From Cyanobacteria bacterium CYA (GTDB lineage: Bacteria; Planctomycetota; Phycisphaerae; Phycisphaerales; UBA1924): DNA of 64,000 nucleotides. A program made the position numbers and the translations under genes. The notes under the pieces are model-generated. The model was not told the DNA's origin. It made no database searches and saw only the letters and a list, made by a program, of their open reading frames with translations. Below, one piece after another: positions 51,073-61,600 of the stretch (its first letter is position 1; each line of letters opens with the position of its first letter). The stretch lies in contig RHKP01000001.1 of the NCBI GenBank assembly GCA_008363215.1, positions 124,001-188,000 of the forward strand. The letters are read 5' to 3'.

Positions 51073-51179
51073 AGCGCAGCATACGCGGGAGAGCGGGGGG
51101 GGATGGTGCGGCTTGGCCGATCTAAACTCCGGGTTTGGAGCCCGCTTGGACCGATGGGCGGAGAGGGGAGTTTCTGGAC

Positions 51180-52217
51180 GTGGTGGTGACGGTTTCAGTG
51201 CCGGCTGGGACAGATCGAGTGGGCATGGTCGGGGTGTCTGAGCGCAACTTGAAGATGTTGCGGGAGATGCTGGGCGTGCATGTGACGGCGCGTGAGCGGT
51301 CGATCCGGCTGGAGGGTGAGGCCCGTCCGGTGTCGCTGGCGCGCGTTGTGCTTGAGCAGTTGCGGGTGGCATCGGACGAGCGGCGGCGGCTGACACGTGA
51401 GCAGGTGCTGGCGATGATCACCGAAGTGGCCCAACGGGGGCCCGAGGCGTCGGCGCGGACGAGTGGATCGCCGGCGCCCCCTTCCTGGGAGGGGGATCTG
51501 GACGTTTATGTGGGCGGGGCACGGGTGCAGCCCAAGACGGAAAACCAGGAGCACTATCTGGACCTGATCCGGCGCAAGGATCTGGTGATCGGGGTCGGGC
51601 CGGCGGGGACGGGCAAGACCTACCTTGCGGTCGCGGCTGCGGTGCACATGCTCAAGAAGGGGCTGGTGCAGCGTCTCCTGCTGGTGCGCCCGGCGGTGGA
51701 GGCGGGGGAGCGGCTGGGCTTTCTGCCGGGGGACATGCAGGCGAAGGTAAACCCGTATCTGCGTCCGTTGCTGGATGCGCTGCACGACATGATGGACTTT
51801 CCCACGATCCGGCGGTTCATGGATAATGACGTGATCGAGATCGTGCCGTTGGCGTTCATGCGGGGGCGGACGCTGAACAACGCGGTGATTATCCTGGACG
51901 AGGCGCAGAACACGACGCGCGGGCAGATGAAGATGTTTCTGACGCGCATGGGGCATGGGTCGAAGATGATCGTGACGGGAGACAGCACGCAGATCGATCT
52001 GCCCGACCCGGCGCAGAGCGGGCTGATCGACGCGGCGCGGCGCCTGCGGCGGGTTCCGGGAGTCGGGTTTGCGGCGCTGAGCGGCGAAGACGTGGTGCGC
52101 CACCGGCTGGTGCAGCGGATCGTCGCGGCGTATGGCGACGAGGACCGGGACTCGGAGCACGCGGCGGCGATGCGCGAGGCCTTTGAGGGCGTCGGGCCGG
52201 ACGGGGACGAGGGCTGA
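51180..52217 (+). CDS. PhoH family ATPase
   Basis: The protein has about 345 residues from a GTG at 51180, preceded by GAGGGGAG; a TTG at 51135 in the same frame is the alternative. It has a KH-like N-terminal part and a P-loop domain with GVGPAGTGKTYLAVAAAVHM (Walker A), LLLVRPAVEAGERLGFLPGD, VIILDEAQNTTRGQMKMFLT (Walker B) and MIVTGDSTQIDLP. PhoH proteins bind ATP and are linked to RNA metabolism, often next to YbeY. Here the next gene is a 7TM-HD phosphohydrolase, overlapping by one base, and no ybeY follows. The protein is cytoplasmic. Confidence 0.93.
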   Translation: MVVTVSVPAGTDRVGMVGVSERNLKMLREMLGVHVTARERSIRLEGEARPVSLARVVLEQLRVASDERRRLTREQVLAMITEVAQRGPEASARTSGSPAPPSWEGDLDVYVGGARVQPKTENQEHYLDLIRRKDLVIGVGPAGTGKTYLAVAAAVHMLKKGLVQRLLLVRPAVEAGERLGFLPGDMQAKVNPYLRPLLDALHDMMDFPTIRRFMDNDVIEIVPLAFMRGRTLNNAVIILDEAQNTTRGQMKMFLTRMGHGSKMIVTGDSTQIDLPDPAQSGLIDAARRLRRVPGVGFAALSGEDVVRHRLVQRIVAAYGDEDRDSEHAAAMREAFEGVGPDGDEG

Positions 52218-54607
52218 TGCAGCGTGAGCAGCCCAAGACGGGTCGGGGTCCGTGGGGGGCGGCCAGGCGCGGGCGTGGGCACCTGGGGACTGTGAAGCGG
52301 CGTGAGCAGTCGCTGCTGCGCGAGTGGCGAGACGTGCTGATCTCGCCGCGCGTGGGGTGGAGCGCGAGTGTCGGACTGGTGCTGGCGCTGTTGATGTCGC
52401 TGGTGGCGGTGTGGACGCGGGAGCGGCCGCTGGTGGGCGTCGGGCAGGTGATGTGGTACACCTGGACTGCGCGGGTGGCGTTTGCGAGCATCGACGAGCA
52501 GCGCACCGAGCAGGAGCGTGAAGCGGCCAGGCAGGATCAGCCTCGCGTGTACGTGGCCGACGACCGGTACCTGGACGACTTGGTGCAGTCGATCGAGAAT
52601 CTACCGCTGCAACTGGCGGCGGCGGAGACGCTCGATCGAGTGGACGACGCAACCCGTCGCCAGTTCCGGTTGAGCAGCGAGCGGATGGAGGCGATCAGGC
52701 AGCAGGCGGAGGTGGGGGCCTACGAGCAATGGGTCGAGCGTGTGCAGAGTCTGGGGGCGATGCTGCGTCGGCGTCCGATGCTGGACCAGCAGAGTTGGCA
52801 GTCTCGACAGGAGGGACGAAGCACGCAGATGAGGCTGGTGACCGCGCAGGGTGAGGAACTGGTGTCGCGCGTGCATGAGCCGATCAACCTGGGGGATGCC
52901 GCCTCGCTCGCTTCGGAGGTCGAACGCCTGGTGCGGATCGCCGGGCTGGCGCCGGCGACGGGGGATCTGGATCCGGTCGGCGAATCAATCGTGCATCGGT
53001 TGACGTTTGAGCCCAGGCCGACATTTCAGTTTGATTCAGCGCGGACGGGGCGGGTGCAGCAGGACGCGGCCGAGGCGGTGCAGCCGGTGGTCGAGAACAT
53101 CGCGCTGGGGCAGAGGTTATTTGCCCGCGGCGACGTGCTCAACGAGCGGCAGTACCGGCTCTATGAACAGGAACTGGCCGAGTTCGGCCATCGCGCCGGG
53201 TTGATGACGATCTGGCTGAGGCGCCTGAGTTTGATCGGGACGGTGGGGCTGCTGTCGGCGCTGTTGATGGGGTATGTGGCGACTTTCTGCCACACGATCA
53301 GCAGCAGTCATTCGCGGCTGATCTGGCTGGCGGCGATGGTGCTGACGGCTCAGTCGCTGGCGTGTGCGCTCACGGTGTTCGACCCGCGCTACGTGGCGTT
53401 TTCGGCCGTGGTGCCGGTGGTGCTGGTGGCGGTGCTGCTGTCGATCGCGTATGACCAGCGGACGGCGATGGCGGTGGGATCGCTGACGGCGCTGCTGACG
53501 GCGTTTGCGGTGGCGCAGCCGGCGGAGATTTTCTGCGTGATGCTGGTGGGCATCGGAGCGGCGGTGTGGCGTCTGCCCGAGATTCGAGATCGGCAGACGC
53601 TGGTGATCATGTCGATATGGGTGGCCGGCGCGCTGGTCGCCGGCACGGTGGTGACGGGGTTGATCAGCCGCCCGGTGAGCGCGGCGACGATGCACCAGGT
53701 GATGCGTGACGCGCTGCTGGCCGGTTTCGGCGGGCTGACGATCGGCGGGGTGACGCTGTTCGTGCTTCCGCTGATCGAGCAGGCGTTCAACATCACGACC
53801 AGTCTGACGCTGATCGAACTGCGAGATCCCAAGCAGCCGCTGCTGCGAGAACTGCAGCGGCGTGCGCCGGGGACGTACAACCATTCGCTCAACGTGGCGA
53901 GCATTTCGGAGACGGCGGCGGACGTGATCGGGGCCAACGGGCTGCTGACGTACGTCGGGGCGCTGTATCACGACATCGGGAAGATGAACAAGCCCGAGTA
54001 TTTCGTGGAGAACCAGTCGGGCGGGCCGAGCAAGCATGACAAGTTGAGCCCGGCGATGTCGCTGCTGGTGATCGTGGGGCACGTGAAGGACGGGATGGAG
54101 ATTGCGCGCGAGTATGGGCTGCCCAAGACTCTGCGGCACTTCATCGAGGCGCACCACGGCACGACGCTGGTGGAGTACTTCTACCACCGGGCGCGAACGC
54201 TGGCCAAAGAGGCCCAGGGCAAGGAGGGCGTTTCGCCCGTCGCCGAGAGCGATGACGAGCGCTTGCCCAGCGAGGTGGACTACCGGTATCCGGGTCCGAA
54301 GCCGCGGACGAAGGAGTGCGCGATCCTGATGATGGCCGACGCGGTGGAGAGCGCGACGCGCTCGCTGGCCGAGCCGACGCCCAGCCGGATCGAATCGCTG
54401 GTGCAGACACTGGCGAACAAGAGGCTGATGGACGGGCAGTTTGACGAGTGCGATCTGACGTTCCGCGAGTTGCACATGATTGTGGACTCGCTGCGCAAGT
54501 CGGTGGCCAGCATCTATCACGGGCGGATCGTGTACCCGTCGGGCAAAGGCCCCGAGACGCGGAGCGGCGAAGCCAAGACGGGGACGCGGCGCGAAGCGAC
54601 GGCGTAA
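52217..54607 (+). CDS. 7TM-HD family phosphohydrolase (PgpH-like)
   Basis: This 796-residue protein has an N-terminal membrane span (SASVGLVLALLMSLVAVW), a large extracytoplasmic 7TMR-HDED region (residues ~75-340), seven membrane spans (about 340-540) and a C-terminal HD domain. That domain shows GTYNHSLNVASISETAADVI, GALYHDIGKMNKPEYFVENQ with the H-D pair, and RHFIEAHHGTTLVEYFYHRA. In Firmicutes PgpH degrades cyclic di-AMP, so this enzyme may hydrolyse a cyclic dinucleotide in the cytoplasm. Whether c-di-AMP is made in this organism cannot be read from the window. It is translationally coupled to PhoH. Confidence 0.92.
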   Translation: MQREQPKTGRGPWGAARRGRGHLGTVKRREQSLLREWRDVLISPRVGWSASVGLVLALLMSLVAVWTRERPLVGVGQVMWYTWTARVAFASIDEQRTEQEREAARQDQPRVYVADDRYLDDLVQSIENLPLQLAAAETLDRVDDATRRQFRLSSERMEAIRQQAEVGAYEQWVERVQSLGAMLRRRPMLDQQSWQSRQEGRSTQMRLVTAQGEELVSRVHEPINLGDAASLASEVERLVRIAGLAPATGDLDPVGESIVHRLTFEPRPTFQFDSARTGRVQQDAAEAVQPVVENIALGQRLFARGDVLNERQYRLYEQELAEFGHRAGLMTIWLRRLSLIGTVGLLSALLMGYVATFCHTISSSHSRLIWLAAMVLTAQSLACALTVFDPRYVAFSAVVPVVLVAVLLSIAYDQRTAMAVGSLTALLTAFAVAQPAEIFCVMLVGIGAAVWRLPEIRDRQTLVIMSIWVAGALVAGTVVTGLISRPVSAATMHQVMRDALLAGFGGLTIGGVTLFVLPLIEQAFNITTSLTLIELRDPKQPLLRELQRRAPGTYNHSLNVASISETAADVIGANGLLTYVGALYHDIGKMNKPEYFVENQSGGPSKHDKLSPAMSLLVIVGHVKDGMEIAREYGLPKTLRHFIEAHHGTTLVEYFYHRARTLAKEAQGKEGVSPVAESDDERLPSEVDYRYPGPKPRTKECAILMMADAVESATRSLAEPTPSRIESLVQTLANKRLMDGQFDECDLTFRELHMIVDSLRKSVASIYHGRIVYPSGKGPETRSGEAKTGTRREATA

Positions 54608-54676
54608 GGAATCGGAAAAAGGGAAGGGGCAAGCAGGAAGCAGGCGGGACGCCGGTGCCGCCGAGAGCGGCCGGCA

Positions 54677-55075
54677 TCATGTGCGTTGTGCGGCGCGGAG
54701 TTCGTCGAGGAAGTCGACGCCGCGGCGAAGGTGTGGGATCACGATCGAGCCGCCGACGATGAGGGCCACGTCGAAGCACTCAAAGAGTTCCTCGTCGCTG
54801 GCGCCCTCGGCTGCACAGCGATCGATGTGGTAAGCGATGCAGTCGTCGCAGCGGAGGACCATGCTGGCGACCAGGCCGAGCATTTCCTTGGTGCGGACGG
54901 GCAGTGCGCCCGCTTCGTAGGCCTTGGTGTCGAGGTTGAAGAAGCGCCTGGTAACCAGCGTGGCGCCGGGACGGGGCGAGCCGTCGGGGCGCGTGCCGCG
55001 GGTGGCCTCGTCGCCGAGGATGCGGTCGTTGAGTCGTTGACGGAATGAGACGAACTGCTCATAGCGTCCGGTCAT
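54677..55075 (-). CDS. Carboxymuconolactone decarboxylase / AhpD-like protein
   Basis: This 132-residue protein has the AhpD-type core: E64 in RTKEMLGLVASMVLRCDDC, the redox pair C76-x-x-C79 and H83 in CIAYHIDRC. A longer N-terminal region (residues 1-60) precedes it, with RGTRPDGSPRPGATL. AhpD-like proteins reduce peroxiredoxin or lipoyl substrates through this CxxC; other members decarboxylate. The start ATG directly follows the stop of the DUF255 gene (TAG-ATG), so the two are in one transcript, which supports a thiol-redox role. Confidence 0.9.
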   Translation of the reverse strand: MTGRYEQFVSFRQRLNDRILGDEATRGTRPDGSPRPGATLVTRRFFNLDTKAYEAGALPVRTKEMLGLVASMVLRCDDCIAYHIDRCAAEGASDEELFECFDVALIVGGSIVIPHLRRGVDFLDELRAAQRT

Positions 55076-57400
55076 CTAGTGCTCCTCGAGATGGAGAAGA
55101 ATATCCAGGGCGAGGGTGCGGGGTTCGAGGCACTCGGTATCGGTGCAGGCTTGGAAGGTGACGCCGAGAACCGGTTCGCCCGGGCCGGCGCCGACGCCCG
55201 GCGCGTGCTCGATGACGACATCGAACGCGATGATGCCGGTGTAGACGCGCACGCCGGAATCGGAGCCAAAGGGCTCACCCTGCGGGTAGTCGGCGTAGAC
55301 GGCCACACCCTGACCTCGGACCAGCCCGACGCGGAGCGGCAGCAAGCCGTCGCCGGCGGGGCCCGCATCGGCGGCTGCGATGTGGTACCCGGGCCTGATG
55401 CGCATTTCGACTCGCACGACACCGGGCTGTTCGGGGGAGATGGTCAGTTGTTCGGCGTCTGCGAAGATCTGAACGGGTGAGTCGGGGGAGGGGGCTGCGT
55501 CGTCATCTGCGGCTGCGTCGTCGTCGATCTGGTCGGCCAGCGACGGGAGGGGCGAGGCGATCAGTCGCAGGATGGCATGGGTCGCGTGCACACAGGCAAC
55601 CGGCGAACGTGCCAGGTCGGCGCTCACTGAGGCGAGCAGTCGGCCGGCCGCGTCAGCGTGCCCGCGATCGTCGGTCAGTTCAGCCAGGTCAATGAGGGCG
55701 TGGAGCATGAGAGCCGGACCGCTGGGCATGGCGCCGTCGTAGGTGCTGCGCGGGCGGACGAACAGATCACTCTGATCTTCGCGCGTATCGAAGTAGGCCC
55801 CTGACGCGTCGGCGAAGGCGTCGCGGGCGCGAGCGGCCAGTGCGACGGCGGCCTCAAGCGGATCAAAGCCCGGCTCACGCTGTCCGGTGCGGTGCAGGGC
55901 ACACAGCGCGCTGATGAGCGCGCCGTGATCTTCAAGGAAGGCCGGCGTGTGCGCCTGTCGGTTGCGGCCGATGCGCAGCAGGCGCCCGTCGGCGTCGTAC
56001 ATGTGCTCGACGATGAAGCGGGCGGCGGCACGGGCGGCGCGGGCGTAGCGGTCGTCGGCCAGCAGTTCTGCGCCTTCGGTCAGCGCGGCGATCATCAGCC
56101 CGTTCCATGACGTGATCACCTTGTCATCGGTGAGCGGCGGCTTGCGTTGCGAGCGAGCGGCGAGCAGGCGCTCGTTGACGCGATCGAGCCGCGCAAAAAG
56201 TTCGTCGGCCGGAAGTTGGCGGGCCTGGGCAAGGCGATCGGGTCGGTCCTTGAGTCGCAGCACGCTGCGGGCGGGTTCGTCGGGGTGGTGGGGATCCTGG
56301 AAGTTGGGGCCGGCGGACAGACCGTAGATCTCCCGGGCAAAATCGGCGTCGTCGGCGAGGAGTTGGCTGAACTGTTCGCCGGTCCAGAGGTAGTTGAGTC
56401 CTTCGCGGTGGTCGACCTCTGCATCCTGCGCGCTGAAGAAGCCCGCGGCGCCGGGGGCGGCCGGCTCGGTCATTTCACGCAGCACATAGTCCAGCGTGCG
56501 TCGGACAATGCGGCGGTACCAGGCGTCGTCGTAGATACGTGCGGCCCGCGCGAAGACCAGCGCAAGTTGCGCGTTGTCATAGAGCATTTTCTCGAAGTGC
56601 GGCACGGTCCAGGTGGCATCGACGGCGTAGCGGTGGAAGCCCCCGCCGACATGGTCGTGGATGCCGCCGATCGAGATGCGGTCGAGCGTATGGCAGATGG
56701 CGTGGTCGAGGGCGGCACGGGTCTGCGGGTCTTCGATGTGGGCGCGGGCGCGGAGAAGGAAGTCCATGAAGACGGGCTGAGGGAACTTGGGGGCGCCGCC
56801 GAAGCCGCCGTGCGTGCGGTCGAACAGGCGCATGAGTTGCTCGATGGCGTGTCGGACCTGCGGCTGGCCGACGGGGACGGGAGTGCGAGCGGCGGCGAGT
56901 TGATCGCGCACGGCGTCTGCGAGTTGCTCGGCCTGTTCGAGTACGTCTTTCTGCCGGTGGCGCCAGGCGTCGGAGATGACTTCAAGTACCTGCGCAAAGC
57001 CGGGCATGGAGCCGCGCGGCTCGGGAGGAAAGTAGGTGCCGCACCAGAAGGGGCGGAGGGAGGCCGGATCGAGGAAGACGTTCATGGGCCAGCCGCCGTG
57101 CCCGGACATGAGTTGCGTGGCGAGCATATAGATTTCGTCAACGTCGGGGCGTTCCTCGCGGTCGATCTTGATGGAGATGAAGGAGGCGTTGAGCCGGGCG
57201 GCCAAGGCGGGATTCTCGAAAGATTCGCGCTCCATGACGTGACACCAGTAGCAGGTGGAATACCCCACACTGAGGAAGATGGGCAAGTTGCGCAGGCGTG
57301 CGGCGGCGAAGGCCTCGGCGCCCCAGGGATACCAGTCGACGGGATTGTGTGCATGTTGCAACAGGTACGGGCTGGTTTGCGTGGCGAGCCGATTGGGCAT
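55076..57400 (-). CDS. DUF255 thioredoxin-domain protein (YyaL/SSP411 type) with DsbD-alpha-like C-terminus
   Basis: The protein has 774 residues from the ATG at 57400. The first 170 residues are the DUF255 thioredoxin-like domain: [36 protein letters not shown] with C50 and C53, and [13 protein letters not shown]. An alpha/alpha barrel like that of YyaL follows (residues ~190-620), with [20 protein letters not shown] and [15 protein letters not shown]. The last ~120 residues resemble the periplasmic alpha domain of Dsb[18 protein letters not shown]...[10 protein letters not shown] and [20 protein letters not shown] with a C-x(4)-C pair. No signal peptide is visible, which is odd for a DsbD-type module. 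It lies upstream of the AhpD-like gene. Confidence 0.88.
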   Translation of the reverse strand: MPNRLATQTSPYLLQHAHNPVDWYPWGAEAFAAARLRNLPIFLSVGYSTCYWCHVMERESFENPALAARLNASFISIKIDREERPDVDEIYMLATQLMSGHGGWPMNVFLDPASLRPFWCGTYFPPEPRGSMPGFAQVLEVISDAWRHRQKDVLEQAEQLADAVRDQLAAARTPVPVGQPQVRHAIEQLMRLFDRTHGGFGGAPKFPQPVFMDFLLRARAHIEDPQTRAALDHAICHTLDRISIGGIHDHVGGGFHRYAVDATWTVPHFEKMLYDNAQLALVFARAARIYDDAWYRRIVRRTLDYVLREMTEPAAPGAAGFFSAQDAEVDHREGLNYLWTGEQFSQLLADDADFAREIYGLSAGPNFQDPHHPDEPARSVLRLKDRPDRLAQARQLPADELFARLDRVNERLLAARSQRKPPLTDDKVITSWNGLMIAALTEGAELLADDRYARAARAAARFIVEHMYDADGRLLRIGRNRQAHTPAFLEDHGALISALCALHRTGQREPGFDPLEAAVALAARARDAFADASGAYFDTREDQSDLFVRPRSTYDGAMPSGPALMLHALIDLAELTDDRGHADAAGRLLASVSADLARSPVACVHATHAILRLIASPLPSLADQIDDDAAADDDAAPSPDSPVQIFADAEQLTISPEQPGVVRVEMRIRPGYHIAAADAGPAGDGLLPLRVGLVRGQGVAVYADYPQGEPFGSDSGVRVYTGIIAFDVVIEHAPGVGAGPGEPVLGVTFQACTDTECLEPRTLALDILLHLEEH

Positions 57401-57497
57401 GTGCCTATCCTGTTCGGCCGACGAGCGTTGTGCGGTTCCGCGGCCTAGCGTTGAACTCCGCCTTCGAAGGAGCGTAGGTCGGACAAGGAGAATGAAT

Positions 57498-58637
57498 ATG
57501 CTGGGAGGCTTGCGCGCAGCGACGTGTGTCGCGGCGCTGGCAGTGGTGTGGACGGCGTGCCTGGCGCAGGAAAAGCAGGCGGAGACGCCCGTTCGCGTGC
57601 GCCTGGTACCGGTGGTTGAAGAAGCAATCGAGCAGAAGCGACAGGTCACCGGCGACGTGCTGGCGATCGGGCGCTCGCAACTGGCGGCGCAGGAGCCGGG
57701 GCTGGTGATCGAGGTCGCCGTGGATGAAGGTGCGCGCGTGAAGAAGGGGGATCTGATCGCGAGGCTGGACCCCGAGGGTCTGGAACTTGATCTGCTCGAG
57801 GCCAAGGCGAGTGTGCTGGCGGCTGAGGCGAAGGTCGCGGAGGAAGAGGCGTTGTCGGCTCAGGCGGTGCGCGATCGCGATCGGATCAAGGAGATGCTCG
57901 CGCTGGAGTCAGGATCGAAGCCCGAACTGGATCGGGCTGAGAGCCAGGCGGCGGCCGAGGCGGCGCGGCTGGAACAGGCTCGGGCCCAACTGGTGATCGA
58001 GCATGCACGGCAGCGGGTGATCGAGAAGCGGCTGGGCGACCTGGAGATCCGCGCGCCGTTCGCCGGTCGCGTGACAGAGAAGTTCACCGAGGTGGGGCAG
58101 TGGCTTCAGGCGGGCGGCCCGGTGGTGGAGTTGGTGTCGCTCGATCCGGTGGAGATTCGAGTGGACGTGCCGGAGCGGTTTGTGTCGCGGGCGATGCAGG
58201 CCGAGACTGTGTCGGTGATGTTGCCGGGTCTGGGGCAGGAGGTGTCGGCGCGGGTGATCGGGGTGATTCCGCGGGGCGACATGCGTTCGCGGCTGTTCCC
58301 TCTGCGTCTGCTGGCCGACAATCCGGAGGAACTGATTCAGCCGGGCATGAGCGCGATCGGGCTGGTGCCGACGAGCGAGCGGGCCGTGACGATGCTGGTG
58401 CCCAAGGACGCGATTCTCCAGGGGGAAATGGGCAGTTACGTGTACTTCGAGGGCGGGGGGCGCTCGGCGATGGCGCCCGTGGAGCGCCTGTTTGCAGTCG
58501 GCGATCGCGTGGCCATTCGTTCGGCTGTGCTGCACGCGGGCATGAACGTGGTAGTGGAAGGCAATGAACGGATGTGGCCGGGGCAGTTGCTGGCGGTGGT
58601 CCAGGAGCCGTCGCCGCAGCCTGAGCCTGGTGAGTGA
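57498..58637 (+). CDS. RND efflux periplasmic adaptor (membrane fusion protein)
   Basis: The protein has 379 residues from the ATG at 57498 (AAGGAG seven bases upstream; the ATG at 57492 is too close to it). The N-terminus [20 protein letters not shown] may be a signal or lipoprotein signal. A biotinyl-lipoyl-like hairpin ([20 protein letters not shown]), a coiled-coil ([19 protein letters not shown] to [10 protein letters not shown]), the second lipoyl half ([20 protein letters not shown]) and beta-barrel/MP domains follow. This is the AcrA/MexA order. It links the inner-membrane pump to an outer-membrane channel. The stop overlaps the start of the pump gene. No tolC-like gene is seen nearby. 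Confidence 0.93.
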   Translation: MLGGLRAATCVAALAVVWTACLAQEKQAETPVRVRLVPVVEEAIEQKRQVTGDVLAIGRSQLAAQEPGLVIEVAVDEGARVKKGDLIARLDPEGLELDLLEAKASVLAAEAKVAEEEALSAQAVRDRDRIKEMLALESGSKPELDRAESQAAAEAARLEQARAQLVIEHARQRVIEKRLGDLEIRAPFAGRVTEKFTEVGQWLQAGGPVVELVSLDPVEIRVDVPERFVSRAMQAETVSVMLPGLGQEVSARVIGVIPRGDMRSRLFPLRLLADNPEELIQPGMSAIGLVPTSERAVTMLVPKDAILQGEMGSYVYFEGGGRSAMAPVERLFAVGDRVAIRSAVLHAGMNVVVEGNERMWPGQLLAVVQEPSPQPEPGE

Positions 58638-61600
58638 GTGCGACCGGCGTCGGCCGAGGGGTGCTGGAGCGAATCGTGGACATCATCAGGCTTTCGATTC
58701 TCAAACCCGTTGGGGTGACGGTCGGCGTGATTCTGGTGGTGATGTTCGGGCTGATCGGGCTGACGGGCATCCCGCGGCAGTTGACGCCCACGGTGGACCG
58801 CCCGCTGATCACGGTGACGACGATCTGGCCGGGTCGCAGCCCGCAGGAGATCATCGACGAGATCACTCGTCCGCAGGAAGAGGAACTGAAGAACGTCGGC
58901 GGGCTCAAGCGGATGCGTTCGGTGAGCCAGCAGGGCACCAGCACGATCGAACTGGAGTTTTCGGTCGGGTCCGAGATTTCGCGCGCGGTGCAGGAGGTGT
59001 CTGATTCGCTGCGACAGGTGTCCAGTTATCCCGACGAGGTGGAGGAGCCGACGATCAAGGTGGCCGACGGCGCGGCTGAGAACGCCATCGCGTGGATCAT
59101 CATCGACCTGCCGGAGGAGAAGATCGCGAGGCACGCGGGCTTTGACGTGACCACGCTGTTCGACGCGCTGGAGGACGAAGTCAAGCCGGCGGTGGAGCGT
59201 GTGAACGGCGTCGCGGAGGTGAACATCTACGGCGGGCGTGAGCGCGAGGTGCACGTGCTGGCCGATCCGATGCTGCTGGCGCAGCGGCAGGTGACCTATG
59301 GCGAACTGATGCAGGCGCTGCGGGAGCAGAACCGCAATGTCTCGGCCGGGACGATCGCCGAGAGCAAGCGTGACTATCGCGTGCGCGTGGTGGGAGAGTT
59401 TGAGAGCCCGCAGCAGGTGCTCGACACGGTGATCACGTTTCGTCAGGGGCTGCCGGTGTACGTGCGCGACGTGGCGCAGGTGGATATCGATTACGAGAAG
59501 CAACGCGGATTCGTGCGGGCATTCGGTCATCCGTCGCTTGCGATGAACGTGATCCGCCAGGCCAACGCCAACGTGGTGCAGGTGATGGAGGACGTGCGGA
59601 CGACGCTGGACGAGATTCGCACCGACGTGTTGCCCAACCTGGGCGGGACGACCGCCGGCGGGCCGGTCGGGCCGGACCTGCGCATGCGCCAGGTGTACGA
59701 CGAGACGGTGTACATCGATTCGGCCATCGGGCTGGTGGTGTCGAATCTGTACGTCGGCAGCGCGATCGCGGCCGTGGTGCTGCTGCTGTTCCTGCGCGCC
59801 ATCCGCCCGACGCTGGTGGTCATCATTTCGATTCCAATTTCGGTGGTGGGCACCTTCCTGGTGATGTGGGCGATGGACCGCACGCTCAACGTGATTTCGC
59901 TGGCCGGGCTGGCGTTCGCAGTGGGTATGGTGGTTGACAACGCCATCGTGGTGATTGAGAACACCTACCGGCTGATGCAGGAGGGCAACAGCGGTCGCGA
60001 GGCGGCGTACAAGGGCGCCAAGGAGGTCTGGGGCGCGATTCTCGCCTCGACGCTGACGACGGCGGCGGTGTTCATCCCCGTGCTCACCATCCAGGAGGAA
60101 GCCGGACAGTTGTTCCGCGACATCGCGCTGGCGGTGGTCGTGTCGGTCATGTTGAGTCTGGTGGTGTCGATCACGGTGATACCTTCGGCCTGCGCGTACT
60201 GGCTGCACGTGATCGGGCACCGCTCGAAGATCGGACACATATGGGAGGAACTCTTCGGGCTCAAGTGGATCTTCGTGCACCTCAACCAGGGGCTGCAGTG
60301 GCTGGTGCACTGGACCATCACCGGCTGGCGCGGCGCGACTGTGCGGCCGGTCGGCATCGTGATCATGACGGTGCTGAGCATCTACTTCTCGCTGTCGCTC
60401 ATGCCGCCGATGGACTACCTGCCGCGCGGCAATCGCAATCTGGTGTTTGGCGGGCTGCTCATTCCGCCGGGTCTGAGCGTGGGGCAGATGGAAGACATTG
60501 CCAAGGGCATCGAGAGGCAGATACTCCCGTATTCACAGGCGCGCCTGGATGACCCGGCGTCGGTGGCGGCGCTGCCGCCGATCTTCCGCATGGAAGATCC
60601 GCAACACCCATTCGACCCGGTTCCGATCGACAACTTCTTCATCGGCGCGTTCGGCGGCACGATGTTCGTCGGCGCCACCAGCCAGGACGAGGACAGGGTC
60701 ATCCCCATCAGTTCGCTGCTCACCAACGTGATGATGAGCGTCCCGGACAGTTACGGCGGTGCGGCGCAGACGAGCCTGTTCAGCACCGGCGGGGCCGGCG
60801 GCGGGGGCAACACGATCAACCTGGAAGTGTCGGGCCCGCGCATCGATCGCGTCAACGCGGCGGCCGGATTCATGTTCGGCAAGGCCGCGGGCAGGTACGG
60901 GTATGGCAACGTGCAGGCCAACCCCGCCAACTTCGCCATCGATGAGCAGGAGTTTCGCGTGCGCATCAATGATCGCGGGCGCGACCTGGGGCTGTCGACC
61001 GAGGCGCTGGGTGTGGCGGTGCGCGGGCTTTTCGACGGGGCCTATGTCGGCGAGTACAAGTTGGACGGTGACACGGTGGACATGGTGGTCGTGCCGCCGG
61101 GCGGACGGCTGGAGTTCAAGGAATCGCTGGCCGACATTCCCATCACTACGCCCTCGGGGCACGTGGTGCCGATCGACTCGGTGGTGGACTTCGAGCCCTC
61201 GCTGGCGCCGCAGCAGATCCAGCGCATCGAAGAGTTGCCCAGTGTGACGATCATGGTGCGCCCGCCCGAAGGCATGGCGCTCGAATCGGTCATGAATGAA
61301 CTCCAGACCGAGGTGATCGAAGGCGCCAGACAGGCCGGCCTGATCGACCGCAGCATGCGCATCCGCCTTGAGGGCACGGCTGCCAAACTTGACGAGGTGC
61401 GCGAAGCCATGTTCGGCCAGCGCAGCCAGAGGAGTCTGCTCCCTGCCTGGGGCGGGGCGGCGATTTGGGCCGCAAGTCTCGGACTGGGTGTTGCGGCTGC
61501 GGCGGTGTGCGTGGCGCGCGTGCGCCGCGGCAACATCACGCTCTACGGCGCGGCCGGCTGCGTGCTGGCAGCCGTCGTGGCGGCGGCGCTCATCCACCTG

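Noticed and set aside
58436-60310. Open frame of 624 codons on the minus strand, His/Arg-rich
   Set aside because: It is antisense to the RND adaptor and pump, which have clear family motifs; its composition is the usual reverse-strand artefact.
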